Shown one piece after another: positions 36,521 to 44,534 of a stretch of 64,000 bases of DNA. Where the stretch lies: contig NZ_PVUE01000020.1 of NCBI RefSeq assembly GCF_003003235.1, positions 31,052-95,051 of the forward strand. Direction: 5' to 3'. The number at the start of each line of letters is the position of its first letter. The stretch's first letter is position 1. The stretch comes from Antricoccus suffuscus. GTDB lineage: Bacteria > Actinomycetota > Actinomycetes > Mycobacteriales > Antricoccaceae. The notes beneath the pieces are model-generated. The model worked only from the letters and a program-made list of their open reading frames with translations. It was not told the origin of the DNA and did not search any database. The position numbers were made by a program, and so were the translations under genes.

Positions 36521-36889
36521 CTAGGAGGTAGGCGGCACGACGCGCAGGTGACCGCGGCGCCCCTTGCTGGTCGGGATTGTCCGCTGGCGCGGCGACGTAT
36601 CGGGCAGCATCGGCTGTGGCCGCGCCGCCTCCCGCACCGCATCGGCCAGCGCGAGCAAGTCGTCCGACGACGGACCGGAGTCCACAAAGTCGCCCTCGCT
36701 GCGCAGCACTTCCCAGCCAATCGGCACGGTGAGCCGGCTGGCGTGGTCCTCGCACAAGTCGTAACTATGCGGCTCGGAGTATGTCGCGAGTGGCCCCACA
36801 ACGGCGGTCGACTCGGCGTACACGTAGGTCAATGTCGCGACGGCACCCTTGACGCACGCGGGGCGACTACATCTACGGACCGGTTTCAC
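36521..36889 (-). CDS. DUF3499 protein (Rv3258c-like)
   Basis: 122 residues from the GTG at 36889, chosen because the family starts just before the first cysteines; the frame is open to 37111 but that extension is not conserved. The core reads RRCSRPACVKGAVATLTYVY, then TYSEPHSYDLCEDHASRLTV. It forms a likely zinc site of three Cys and one or two His. The C-terminal part is basic. The gene is the head of the manB operon and is divergent from the metallopeptidase-like gene, as Rv3258c and Rv3259 are. Function unknown. Confidence 0.78.
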   Translation of the reverse strand: MKPVRRCSRPACVKGAVATLTYVYAESTAVVGPLATYSEPHSYDLCEDHASRLTVPIGWEVLRSEGDFVDSGPSSDDLLALADAVREAARPQPMLPDTSPRQRTIPTSKGRRGHLRVVPPTS

Positions 36890-36990
36890 GTCGATCAGCG
36901 TATCTCCGACTCCCGGGCGAGCGCGGTAAGCCGCGACGCGAGTTGCCGGTGTGTCGCAAGTGGAGGTCGAACCACTCGATCTACAGTGCA

Positions 36991-37473
36991 GTGGTGAGTT
37001 CATCGAGGGGCCCGCGTAGTTACCCCGCGCGGCGTGATCGGCGTGGCCGCGGCGTGCGCGGCTCGCTGCTGCCACCGGGCCTGCCACTGTCCCGGTCCCG
37101 CGCCGAGGCATTTGACGACATCGTGCTCGACGCGGTCGAGAGCCTCGAGCCTCGCTGGGGCGACGTGCTTGAGCACGTTGAGTTCGCCGTAGAAGACGTG
37201 CCTACTGTCGAGCACTCCACGCCGGACGATGTCATCCACATGCCCAACGTGGTCGAGGACTCAACGGTGCCCCTGTCGAGGCTGATTCCGGGTGGCGTGG
37301 TCGGCGACGGGCAGACGCTCCCGCCGCGGATCGTGATCTACCGCCGGCCGCTCGAGGTGCGCGGACAGTCACAGGTCGACCTGGTGGCGCTGGTCCACGA
37401 CATCGTCGTCGAACAGGTCGCAAGCTTGCTCGGCAAGGACCCCGATGAGATCGAAGACATTGATGGCGACTAA
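36991..37473 (+). CDS. Metallopeptidase-fold protein without a visible HExxH motif (Rv3259-like)
   Basis: 160 residues from one of two adjacent GTG codons at 36991/36994. A basic, Arg-rich N-terminal leader precedes the domain (AEAFDDIVLDAVESLEPRWG). The domain contains VEFAVEDVPTV and the strand RIVIYRRPLEVRG, as in the minimal zincin family once called DUF1025. Where family members have HExxH, this protein has VHDIVVEQV, so the catalytic glutamate and second histidine are missing. It is therefore probably not an active peptidase. It is divergent from the DUF3499 gene. Confidence 0.72.
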   Translation: MVSSSRGPRSYPARRDRRGRGVRGSLLPPGLPLSRSRAEAFDDIVLDAVESLEPRWGDVLEHVEFAVEDVPTVEHSTPDDVIHMPNVVEDSTVPLSRLIPGGVVGDGQTLPPRIVIYRRPLEVRGQSQVDLVALVHDIVVEQVASLLGKDPDEIEDIDGD

Positions 37474-37521
37474 ACCATCGCAGGTGGCTGGCTCAGTCCT
37501 GAAGCAGCCCGGTTGAGGTAG

Positions 37522-37821
37522 CTAAGAGGCGTTGCGGCGTGCGGTCTTGAGCCGACGACGCTCCCGCTCGGACAGGCCGCCCCAAATGCCAAAACGCTCA
37601 TCGTGGCCAAGCGCGTACTCAAGGCACTCGTCCTTAACTTCGCAGCCGACGCAGATTTTCTTCGCTTCGCGGGTGGAGCCGCCTTTTTCCGGGAAGAACG
37701 CTTCTGGATCGGTCTGAGCGCACAGTGCGCGCTCCTGCCAATCCTGTTCGTCGCCTTCGTCGGCGTCCCAAAACTCGTGGGTAAAAGCCTGCGGTTCGGT
37801 CACAGTCAAAGCCCCTTCCAT
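37522..37821 (-). CDS. whiB2: WhiB-family transcription factor (WhiB2/WhmD-like)
   Basis: 99 residues. The four cluster cysteines are Cys34, Cys57, Cys60 and Cys66 (ALCAQTDPEAFFPEKGG; CVGCEVKDEC). FGIWGGLSERERRRLK is the Gly-Trp turn and basic helix. WhiB proteins bind a 4Fe-4S cluster and work with the primary sigma factor. The WhiB2/WhmD/WhiB branch controls septation and cell division, and the position between an Rv3259-like gene and fbiA matches whiB2 (Rv3260c). The start may instead be the GTG six codons later. Confidence 0.93.
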   Translation of the reverse strand: MEGALTVTEPQAFTHEFWDADEGDEQDWQERALCAQTDPEAFFPEKGGSTREAKKICVGCEVKDECLEYALGHDERFGIWGGLSERERRRLKTARRNAS

Positions 37822-38168
37822 TCTCGACTCGGCTCGCTCGTGAACCTGCTCTGCGCGGTAGCGCTATGCATTGTTGTCACGTGGTCTCGCGCGGACGCCC
37901 GGGGGGTGGGCATCAGTTGGTACTTGCTGTTGTGGGTCGTGCTGTTGGTGCTGATGTTGGGTAGTACGGATGCTGCTGTTCGGTGGTGCTCGTCACGCTG
38001 TGCTGTGCGAAACCCAATGCGCCGGTAACGACATCGATGTAATTACACGTGTGTCGTTGCCCTAAAGTCAAGCCGTTCGGTGATATTCACCGTTCAGCAC
38101 GCAAGTTTTCGGTATGACGTGGCGCCCACCTCGCAGCAGCGAGTCACCCTACTGAGAACATTGCTTAT
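37822..38168. other. Divergent whiB-fbiA intergenic region
   Basis: 347 bases between two divergent genes. It presumably holds the whiB2 and fbiA promoters and perhaps a long whiB2 leader. A frame read from 37603 stays open to 38028, but its translation over this region is Val/Leu/Cys-rich without similarity I recognise, and it runs antisense through whiB. AT-richer bases occur around 38030-38060. I see no RNA gene. Confidence 0.5.
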
Positions 38169-39194
38169 GTGCAGCCAACTCTTTCCTCCACAGGGTCCTC
38201 TTCGGTTAACGGCCAGCCCCCGCGAATCACCGTTCTGGCCGGCGGCGTAGGCGGCGCGACGTTCTTGCTTGGCGTCCGCGAAGTCGCCCAGCGCCTCGGC
38301 GCGGAGGTCACCGCGATCATCAACACCGGCGACGATGCAACCATGCACGGGCTGCGCGTCTGTCCCGACCTGGACAGCGTGATGTATACGCTCGGCGGCG
38401 CGCACGACCCCGGCCGTGGGTGGGGCCAGGTCGGCGAGACGTGGGTCGTCGGCGCCGAGCTCAAGGAGTACGCCGCCGGTCCGACCTGGTTCAACCTGGG
38501 CGACAAGGACATTGCCACCCATCTCGTGCGCACTCAGATGCTGGATGCCGGGTTCGGACTCGCCGACGTCACTGCCGCGCTGTGCCACCGGTGGCAGCCC
38601 GGGATCAGCCTGTTGCCAATGACCGACCAACGCTGCGAGACGCACGTCGTCGCCGACGTCCCCGACGACGACGGCGCCGTCGCAACCCGAGCGATTCATT
38701 TCCAGGAGTGGTGGGTCCGATGGCGCGCCGACGTACCTACCCATGAGTTCGTGCAGATCGGGATCGAGCAGGCCAAGCCCGCGCCCGGAGTGCTCGATGC
38801 GATCAACAACGCCGACGTGGTCCTGCTCGCCCCCTCCAACCCGATCGTGAGCATCGGCACAATCCTTGCGATACAGGGCATCGGCGATGCGGTGCGCGCT
38901 ACTAAAGCGCCAGTGATCGGCCTGTCCCCCATCATCGACGGCGCGCCGATCCGCGGCATGGCGGACAAGTGCTTGCGCACCGTCGGCGTCGAGTCAACCG
39001 CGGCCGCCGTGGCACAGCATTATGGCGCCCGGTCCGCTGGCGGCGTATTGGACGGATGGCTCGTCCACGACGGCGATCCGCTGCCCGAAGGGGAAATAGC
39101 GTCACGAGCGGTACCGCTGTTGATGAGTGATGTCTCCGCCACTGCCGCGATGGTCGACGAAGCCCTACGGCTCGCCGACGCTGTGCGCGCATGA
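38169..39194 (+). CDS. fbiA: 2-phospho-L-lactate / phosphoenolpyruvyl transferase of F420 synthesis
   Basis: 341 residues from a GTG. The CofD signature is clear: ITVLAGGVGGATFLLGVR at the N-terminus, INTGDDATMHGLRVCPDLD, and the later LLAPSNPIVSIGTILAI. FbiA joins the activated lactyl or enolpyruvyl group to the deazaflavin Fo, giving (dehydro-)F420-0. It overlaps fbiB as ATGA, matching Rv3261-Rv3262. F420 is a low-potential redox cofactor common in actinobacteria. Confidence 0.95.
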   Translation: MQPTLSSTGSSSVNGQPPRITVLAGGVGGATFLLGVREVAQRLGAEVTAIINTGDDATMHGLRVCPDLDSVMYTLGGAHDPGRGWGQVGETWVVGAELKEYAAGPTWFNLGDKDIATHLVRTQMLDAGFGLADVTAALCHRWQPGISLLPMTDQRCETHVVADVPDDDGAVATRAIHFQEWWVRWRADVPTHEFVQIGIEQAKPAPGVLDAINNADVVLLAPSNPIVSIGTILAIQGIGDAVRATKAPVIGLSPIIDGAPIRGMADKCLRTVGVESTAAAVAQHYGARSAGGVLDGWLVHDGDPLPEGEIASRAVPLLMSDVSATAAMVDEALRLADAVRA

Positions 39195-40225
39195 CGTCGT
39201 CCGACCCCGCGACCCCTGCCGGAGCCGAGGACCTGCCGAAGTCATTTTCGGTACACGCGGTGACCGGGCTGCCAGAGTTCCATCACGGTGACGATCTGGT
39301 CGGTCACCTACCGGCCCTGGAGGACCGTGACATCGTCGTGGTGACGTCGAAGGTCATCTCGAAGATCGAGGGCCGACTCGTCGCGGTCGGTGACGGCGAG
39401 GAGGAACGGCAACGTGCCCGGGAGGACGCCATCACCGGGCAGACGGTGGCGGTCGTCGCTCAACGCGGGCCGACCCGGATCGTGCGCAACCAGCTCGGAC
39501 TGACGATGGCGGCCGCCGGAATAGACGCCTCGAACGTTCCGAACGGGGTCATCGCTTTACTGCCAGAAGATCCCGACGCCTCGGCCCGCCGACTGCGCGC
39601 GGCAATCCGGCGACGGTTGAGTCGTGATGTCGCGGTCATCATCACCGATACCGTCGGGCGGCCGTGGCGCGAAGGACTGGTCGATATCGCGATCGGCGTC
39701 GCCGGGATCACCCCGTTGCGCGACTTACGCGGCACGCTCGACACGCACGGCCACCCGCTGGCCGTGACCGCTCTCGCGCAAGCCGACGAGATCGCCTCGG
39801 CCTCCGAGCTCGTGCGCGGTAAGGTCGGCAGCGTCCCGGTGGCCGTCGTACGCGGGATCCCTTGGCAAGACGGCGAAGTAGCGGCATCATCGCTGATCCG
39901 CGGCGGTGAGACGGACATGTTCTCACTCGGGACTCGCGACGTCGTGCCGGCCACCGCATCAGGCGCCGGCGCCGGCATCGCGGCGCCACAGCAGATCGAG
40001 GCGGCGCTGGCGGCGGTGCCGGAAGTAGACGGCGTGAGTACGTCGTACGCCGCGGCGACGATCGCGGTCCACTCACGCATCGATTCCTTCGAGACGGGTG
40101 TCTACGTCGGCAAACTACTGGTCGCGTTGCGCGCCGAGGGACTCATCGGCTCGGTCGCGAGTCGCGACCCGGTGCAGATCGAGACCACCGTCGCGGCGGC
40201 GTACCAAGGACGGCCGGTGCCGTGA
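39191..40225 (+). CDS. fbiB: Coenzyme F420:L-glutamate ligase, short form
   Basis: 344 residues. The CofE ligase domain occupies about residues 18-250: DIVVVTSKVISKIEGR, RNQLGLTMAAAGIDASNV, IITDTVGRPWREGLVDIAIG and the acidic DMFSLGTRD. It adds gamma-linked glutamates to F420-0. M. tuberculosis FbiB is ~448 residues, with a C-terminal FMN-dependent nitroreductase-fold domain. Here only ~95 residues follow the ligase. A segment such as GVYVGKLLVALRAEGLIGSV could be a remnant of that fold, but the full FMN domain cannot fit. Confidence 0.9.
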   Translation: MTSSDPATPAGAEDLPKSFSVHAVTGLPEFHHGDDLVGHLPALEDRDIVVVTSKVISKIEGRLVAVGDGEEERQRAREDAITGQTVAVVAQRGPTRIVRNQLGLTMAAAGIDASNVPNGVIALLPEDPDASARRLRAAIRRRLSRDVAVIITDTVGRPWREGLVDIAIGVAGITPLRDLRGTLDTHGHPLAVTALAQADEIASASELVRGKVGSVPVAVVRGIPWQDGEVAASSLIRGGETDMFSLGTRDVVPATASGAGAGIAAPQQIEAALAAVPEVDGVSTSYAAATIAVHSRIDSFETGVYVGKLLVALRAEGLIGSVASRDPVQIETTVAAAYQGRPVP

Positions 40226-40776
40226 GCTACCAGAGCGTGCGAGCGAGCGCCCGCGACATCCTGCGGAGCTGGTCACCGGCAGACGAATCCCAAGATCCCT
40301 TGCGACTGACGTATCTAAGCTATCTGGACGCCGTACCCGAAGCCGTGCAGCGCGAGTGCGCGGCCGGCCACATCACCGCAAGCGCACTGGTGTGCGACCT
40401 CGAAGAGCGCAGCGTACTGCTGACGCTGCACCCGCGAATCGGCCGATGGGTGCAGCTCGGCGGACACTGCGAGGCAGGTGACCAGAGTCTGACCGGCGCT
40501 GCTCTTCGCGAAGCTCAGGAGGAAAGCGGGATCGACGCCTTGCTGATCGATCCCGTGCCTTTGCAGTTGCACACGCACCCGCTCACATGTTCCGGCGGCG
40601 TACCTACCCACCACCTCGATGTGCAGTTCTTGGTGCGGGCCACGCCCGGAAGTACGGCGCACATCAGCGACGAATCCCTTGACCTGGACTGGTTCCGGTT
40701 CGATGAGCTGCCGCATGGAGTCGACGACTCGGTCCAGCAGCTTGTTGCGGCGGCAAGAGTCCGTCTCTCCTCTTAG
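40222..40776 (+). CDS. Nudix hydrolase
   Basis: 184 residues. The Nudix box is intact: GHCEAGDQSLTGAALREAQ followed by EESGI, giving GX5EX7REUXEEXGU. The N-terminal ~40 residues are helical, and the fold continues with HHLDVQFLVRA and LDWFRFDELP. It hydrolyses a nucleoside diphosphate linked to another group; the substrate is unknown. The GTG start overlaps the fbiB stop as GTGA, so it is translated with the F420 genes. This makes an F420-pathway or housekeeping role possible, but that is positional only. Confidence 0.88.
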   Translation: MSYQSVRASARDILRSWSPADESQDPLRLTYLSYLDAVPEAVQRECAAGHITASALVCDLEERSVLLTLHPRIGRWVQLGGHCEAGDQSLTGAALREAQEESGIDALLIDPVPLQLHTHPLTCSGGVPTHHLDVQFLVRATPGSTAHISDESLDLDWFRFDELPHGVDDSVQQLVAAARVRLSS

Positions 40777-40783
40777 CTTTCGC

Positions 40784-41710
40784 CTAGAAGCGGCGGTAGT
40801 CCGGGACGGTACGCCGAGGGCCACGGCGCGGCGGACCGACTCTGGCCAACTCGAGTAGCCGCACGACGCGGCCACGGTGCGGACGGTACGGCGCCAGCAG
40901 GCGCGCCATGCCCTCATCGTCGGTGGGTTCGCCGGTGAACGCGTAGCCGACCGTCGACGGCACGTGGTAGTCGCCGAACGACGGCGCATCAGCGGCGCCG
41001 AGCGCGCGCTGCGCAACCTCGGACGCCGTCCAGAGTCCGATTCCGCGGATGCTCATCAGCTTCGCGATCGCCTCATCCGCGGGCAGTGTCGTCAGTCGGT
41101 CAAGGGAGTTGGCGGCGCCGGCTGCGCGCCGGATGGTTTCGCGATGAGCGCGGTCGACACCGAGCTGGTGCCAGTCCCAGTCGGCGAGTGCGCGGACCTG
41201 CGCGGGCGACGGCGGGACCCGAAGACGGTCTGGTACCGGTCCGGGAGCGACGCCGCCGTACTTGTGCAGCAGCATCCGCCACGAGCCGAACGCTTCCTTG
41301 CCGGTGATCTTCTGGCTCAGGATGGCCGGCACAAGCGACTCGAAGATCAGTTCGGTACGCGGGAAATGCACTCTTCCGATCCGTCGGTAGAGGTCGCGGA
41401 TCGGCTCTGTGTCGGGACGAAACGTCGAATCGTCGTCGTCGAGTCCGAACATCGCCGAAAGATTTGCGACGATCCATTCCGCGCCGCTCCCCCACGCACG
41501 GACCTCGACGTCGCCTCGACGTTGGGTGATGCAGATCGAGACTGGCCCCTCCGGGGTGAGCGACGCGCGCCAAATGCCCTCCGGCGTACGCATAAACGCC
41601 GGATCGCCCGAGCCGTAGCGAAGAAGCCCGAGCGTGCGATCCAGATCCAGCCCGTCCGGAAGCGTCAGCACGTGCCTAAGACCTGCTGCGCTCCCGGGCG
41701 GATCGGACAT
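40784..41710 (-). CDS. AlkA-type DNA-3-methyladenine glycosylase (HhH-GPD)
   Basis: 308 residues. The helix-hairpin-helix is LMSIRGIGLWTASEVAQRAL, followed by the catalytic aspartate region DAPSFGDYHVP. LVPAILSQKITGKEAF is the start of the glycosylase domain. The ~110-residue N-terminal part lacks the Ada methyl-transfer domain, so this is a stand-alone base-excision enzyme. It would remove alkylated purines. It is convergent with the Nudix gene, leaving 7 bases between stops. Confidence 0.85.
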   Translation of the reverse strand: MSDPPGSAAGLRHVLTLPDGLDLDRTLGLLRYGSGDPAFMRTPEGIWRASLTPEGPVSICITQRRGDVEVRAWGSGAEWIVANLSAMFGLDDDDSTFRPDTEPIRDLYRRIGRVHFPRTELIFESLVPAILSQKITGKEAFGSWRMLLHKYGGVAPGPVPDRLRVPPSPAQVRALADWDWHQLGVDRAHRETIRRAAGAANSLDRLTTLPADEAIAKLMSIRGIGLWTASEVAQRALGAADAPSFGDYHVPSTVGYAFTGEPTDDEGMARLLAPYRPHRGRVVRLLELARVGPPRRGPRRTVPDYRRF

Positions 41711-41721
41711 TATTGGTCGGT

Positions 41722-42489
41722 CTAGCGCGGCGCCATCCGCAGCGCTGCGTCGAACCGAATAGTCTCGCCGTTGATGTAGTCATGCTCGCCAAGGAAGACC
41801 GCGATCTGCGCGTATTCAGACGGCCTGCCGATGCGCTTCGGGAAGGGCACGCCGTCACCGAGAGTCTTGCGGAACTCGTCGGTCACGCCAGCAAGCATCG
41901 GTGTGTCGATGATGCCCGGCGCGATCGTGTTGACCCGGATGCCGACGCTGGAAAGGTCCCGAGCGGCGGGCAGGGTCATGCCATGGATGCCCGCTTTGCT
42001 TGTGGCATAGGCGATCTGACCGATCTGTCCTTCGAACGCCGCCACGCTGGCCGTGTTGATGATCACTCCGCGTGCATCGTCCTCAAGCGGCGCCGTGGTG
42101 GCCATCGCCGCGGCGGCGAGACGCAGCACGTTAAATGTGCCGACGAGGTTGATGTTGATGACCTTCTGGAACGACTCGAGGTCGTGCGGCCCGGTCTTGG
42201 TCAGCGTACGTTTCGCGTAGCCGATTCCCGCGCAGTTGACGACGACGCGCAGCGGCGAGTCCTTGCTCGACGCATCGTCGACGGCCGCCTGGACCTGGTC
42301 GGGGTTGGTCACGTCGGTCTTGACGTACGTCGTCGCGCCGCCAAGCTCGGCGGCCAGCGCCTGGCCCTTTTCCTCGGCCAGGTCGACGATCGTGACCGAG
42401 GCGCCTTTGGCGTGCAGCGCCCGGACGGTGGCCTCGCCGAGGCCGGAGGCGCCTCCGGTGACGAGGGCGGAGACTGCTGATAGGTCCAT
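41722..42489 (-). CDS. SDR-family 3-hydroxyacyl-CoA dehydrogenase-like protein
   Basis: 255 residues from the ATG at 42489 with an AAGGAA site. The NAD-binding motif is ALVTGGASGLGEATVRAL and the catalytic YATSK follows the serine strand. NCAGIGYAKRT, GQIGQIAYATSKAGIHGMTL and PFPKRIGRPSEYAQIAVFL resemble the HSD10/type-2 3-hydroxyacyl-CoA dehydrogenases. The substrate is therefore probably a short-chain 3-hydroxyacyl-CoA. It lies between alkA and manC and has no clear pathway partner in the window apart from scoAB and fadE25. Confidence 0.85.
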   Translation of the reverse strand: MDLSAVSALVTGGASGLGEATVRALHAKGASVTIVDLAEEKGQALAAELGGATTYVKTDVTNPDQVQAAVDDASSKDSPLRVVVNCAGIGYAKRTLTKTGPHDLESFQKVININLVGTFNVLRLAAAAMATTAPLEDDARGVIINTASVAAFEGQIGQIAYATSKAGIHGMTLPAARDLSSVGIRVNTIAPGIIDTPMLAGVTDEFRKTLGDGVPFPKRIGRPSEYAQIAVFLGEHDYINGETIRFDAALRMAPR

Positions 42490-42525
42490 GTTGATTCCTT
42501 CTCGCAAACTGTTGGGTGCGGTTGA

Positions 42526-43614
42526 TCAGAGGAGATCGTCACGACCTCGCGACGTCCATTCCTCGACGGCTTCTTTGACCCGTTGTGCATCGGAGCGCCG
42601 CGCTACGAGGATAGCGGTCGAGGTCTCGACTACGACGACGTCGGGTACGCCGATCACCGTCACCGCCCGGCCGCTCGCGGAGGTAGCGAAGCTTCCCGGC
42701 GAGTCGATCAGCAAAGTTTCCTTCGGCTGCGCCAACCGGCTTCCTTCGGCGATGCCCATCTCGGCGACCGTGTCCCAGTCGCCGATATCGCTCCATCCCA
42801 TGTCACAGGGCACGGTTGCGACGCGACCGTCGTCGGCCGCACCCTCCATGACCGCATGGTCGAAGCTGATCGACGGCAGGCCTGGCCAGATCTCACCCAA
42901 AAGGTCATGCGCCGCGGCGTTGTCGGTCAGCCACAGTTTCGCGATTCGCATCAGCCCGTCGGCGAGCTCTGGAGCGCGCTGCCGAATCTGATCCATCACG
43001 TCGCGTGCACGGCACACAAACATCCCGGCGTTCCAGACATACTCGCCAGACAAGACATATTGTTCGGCGACCTCACGTGCCGGCTTCTCCTTGAAGCTAA
43101 GGACTTCGAGAGCATTGTCAATCCCCAGCGACGGCCCACACTTGATGTAGCCGTATCCAGTTTCCGGTCTGGTCGGCGTGATTCCGAGGGTGACCAGCTT
43201 GCCGGTCTGTGCCACCCTGATCGCCGTACGTACGGCGGATCGAAATGCGTCGCCGACCGAGATCAGGTGGTCAGCCGGGAAGCTACCGATGATCGCGTCA
43301 GGCTCACGCGCCTCGATGACAGCTGCGGCCAACCCGATCGCAGGCCCGGAGTTGCGTGGTCCCGGTTCGACCAGGAAGTTTTCCCCCGGCAGCTGCGGGA
43401 TCTGGCGGGCAATTGCCGCGACATGCGCGCCACCGCAGACGATAAAGGTCTGCGCCGGGTCGACAAGGGGCTCGATCCGCGCCATCGTCAGCTGAAGCAG
43501 CGACCGCTCGTCGGACCCAAGACGATGCAGGAACTTCGGCGCGTCCCTGCGGCTGAGCGGCCACAGGCGGGTGCCACTCCCCCCAGCGGGAATACACGCA
43601 TAGAACGAGGACAT
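42526..43614 (-). CDS. manC: Mannose-1-phosphate guanylyltransferase
   Basis: 362 residues from the ATG at 43614; the open frame upstream is Arg-rich and overlaps the glycosyltransferase gene. The nucleotidyltransferase signature is IPAGGSGTRLWPLSRRDAPK. Sugar-site motifs VEPGPRNSGPAIGLAA, SFPADHLI, FKEKP and WNAGMFVCRA follow. It lacks the C-terminal isomerase domain of bifunctional ManC. It makes GDP-mannose from mannose-1-phosphate. Its ATG overlaps the end of the rhamnosyltransferase-like gene region (TGAGGATG). Rv3264c is the counterpart. Confidence 0.93.
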   Translation of the reverse strand: MSSFYACIPAGGSGTRLWPLSRRDAPKFLHRLGSDERSLLQLTMARIEPLVDPAQTFIVCGGAHVAAIARQIPQLPGENFLVEPGPRNSGPAIGLAAAVIEAREPDAIIGSFPADHLISVGDAFRSAVRTAIRVAQTGKLVTLGITPTRPETGYGYIKCGPSLGIDNALEVLSFKEKPAREVAEQYVLSGEYVWNAGMFVCRARDVMDQIRQRAPELADGLMRIAKLWLTDNAAAHDLLGEIWPGLPSISFDHAVMEGAADDGRVATVPCDMGWSDIGDWDTVAEMGIAEGSRLAQPKETLLIDSPGSFATSASGRAVTVIGVPDVVVVETSTAILVARRSDAQRVKEAVEEWTSRGRDDLL

Positions 43615-43616
43615 CC

Positions 43617-44534
43617 TCAGCCTTCCCGTCGAGGTGGCAGATCGGCGGCACGTTGGCGCAATGCCGCGCCTTCGCGGACTCGCCCGAAGAGTCTGGACAA
43701 CTGCAACCTGGCCTCGAGCCCGGCCCGCAGTACGACGCGCACCGGAAACCATTTCGGTCCCGTGTAGCGGTCGGCGAGGAATCGGTAGGCGCTGCGGTGA
43801 TGCTCGCGCATCATCGCCATGGGCGCCCGTTCAGCGGCATGACCGCCGACGTGCTCGACGACTGCAGTTGGTACGTAGACCACCTGCCACCCAGCCTTTC
43901 CCAGTCGGTCGCACATATCGACGTCTTCGAAGTACATGAAGTATTGCGGGTCGAATCCATCGAGTGCCAGTACGGCGTCCCGGCGCAGCAGCATACATGC
44001 GCCCGATAGCCAGCCGGTTTCTCTCTCCATCGGGTCTTGAGCATCGTGACGATAAGCCCGGGTCCACGGATTGGTCGGCCAGATCCAGCCGAACACGGCA
44101 TGCCCGATGCCGTTCTTAAGAGTGGGTATCGCGCGCGCCGACGGATACAGCACACCTTCGGGGGTAATGATTGCAGGGCCGACAGCCGCGACATGCGGCC
44201 AACGCGTGGTCGCAGCGAGCAGCTCGTCGAGCGCACCTTCGCGCCACACCACGTCTGGATTGGCGATGACGACCCACTCGGTGTCGGCCGCTCGCAATCC
44301 GACGTTGGCGGCCTGGCCGAAACCGATGTTGGCATGTGTGCGCACCAACCGCAGCGGCACGCCCTTAGCCGCCGCGGCACGTTCGGCCTGCTCCGGAGCA
44401 TCATCGGTCGATCCGTTATCCACCAGTACGACATCGACGTCGCTGCCCGTCGCCGTGGCGAGCGAGTCCAGGAAGTTGCCCAGGTGTACGCCGGGCGAGT
44501 AGGTGACCGCGACGACCGTGACGGCCGCGCTCAT
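43617..44534 (-). CDS. wbbL: GT2 glycosyltransferase, WbbL-like rhamnosyltransferase
   Basis: 305 residues from the ATG at 44534, which overlaps the stop of the upstream glycosyltransferase gene as ATGA. The GT-A fold is shown by VVAVTYSPGVHLGNFLDSL, VLVDNGSTDDAPE and the DxD-like VIANPDVVWREGAL. GFDPQYFMYFEDVDMCDRLG is the acceptor-side motif of WbbL-type enzymes. In mycobacteria WbbL transfers rhamnose to GlcNAc-PP-decaprenol to build the arabinogalactan linkage unit. Position next to manC and near rmlD supports this; another dTDP-rhamnose transferase is possible. Confidence 0.82.
   Translation of the reverse strand: MSAAVTVVAVTYSPGVHLGNFLDSLATATGSDVDVVLVDNGSTDDAPEQAERAAAAKGVPLRLVRTHANIGFGQAANVGLRAADTEWVVIANPDVVWREGALDELLAATTRWPHVAAVGPAIITPEGVLYPSARAIPTLKNGIGHAVFGWIWPTNPWTRAYRHDAQDPMERETGWLSGACMLLRRDAVLALDGFDPQYFMYFEDVDMCDRLGKAGWQVVYVPTAVVEHVGGHAAERAPMAMMREHHRSAYRFLADRYTGPKWFPVRVVLRAGLEARLQLSRLFGRVREGAALRQRAADLPPRREG

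Noticed and set aside
37603..38028. A 141-codon plus-strand frame covering whiB and the region upstream
   Set aside because: Its first half is antisense to whiB, and the second half has no similarity, no ribosome site at its start and unusual composition.
42583..43767. A 394-codon open frame on the plus strand over manC
   Set aside because: manC motifs on the minus strand are complete. The reverse frame is rich in Arg and Asp and has no domain.
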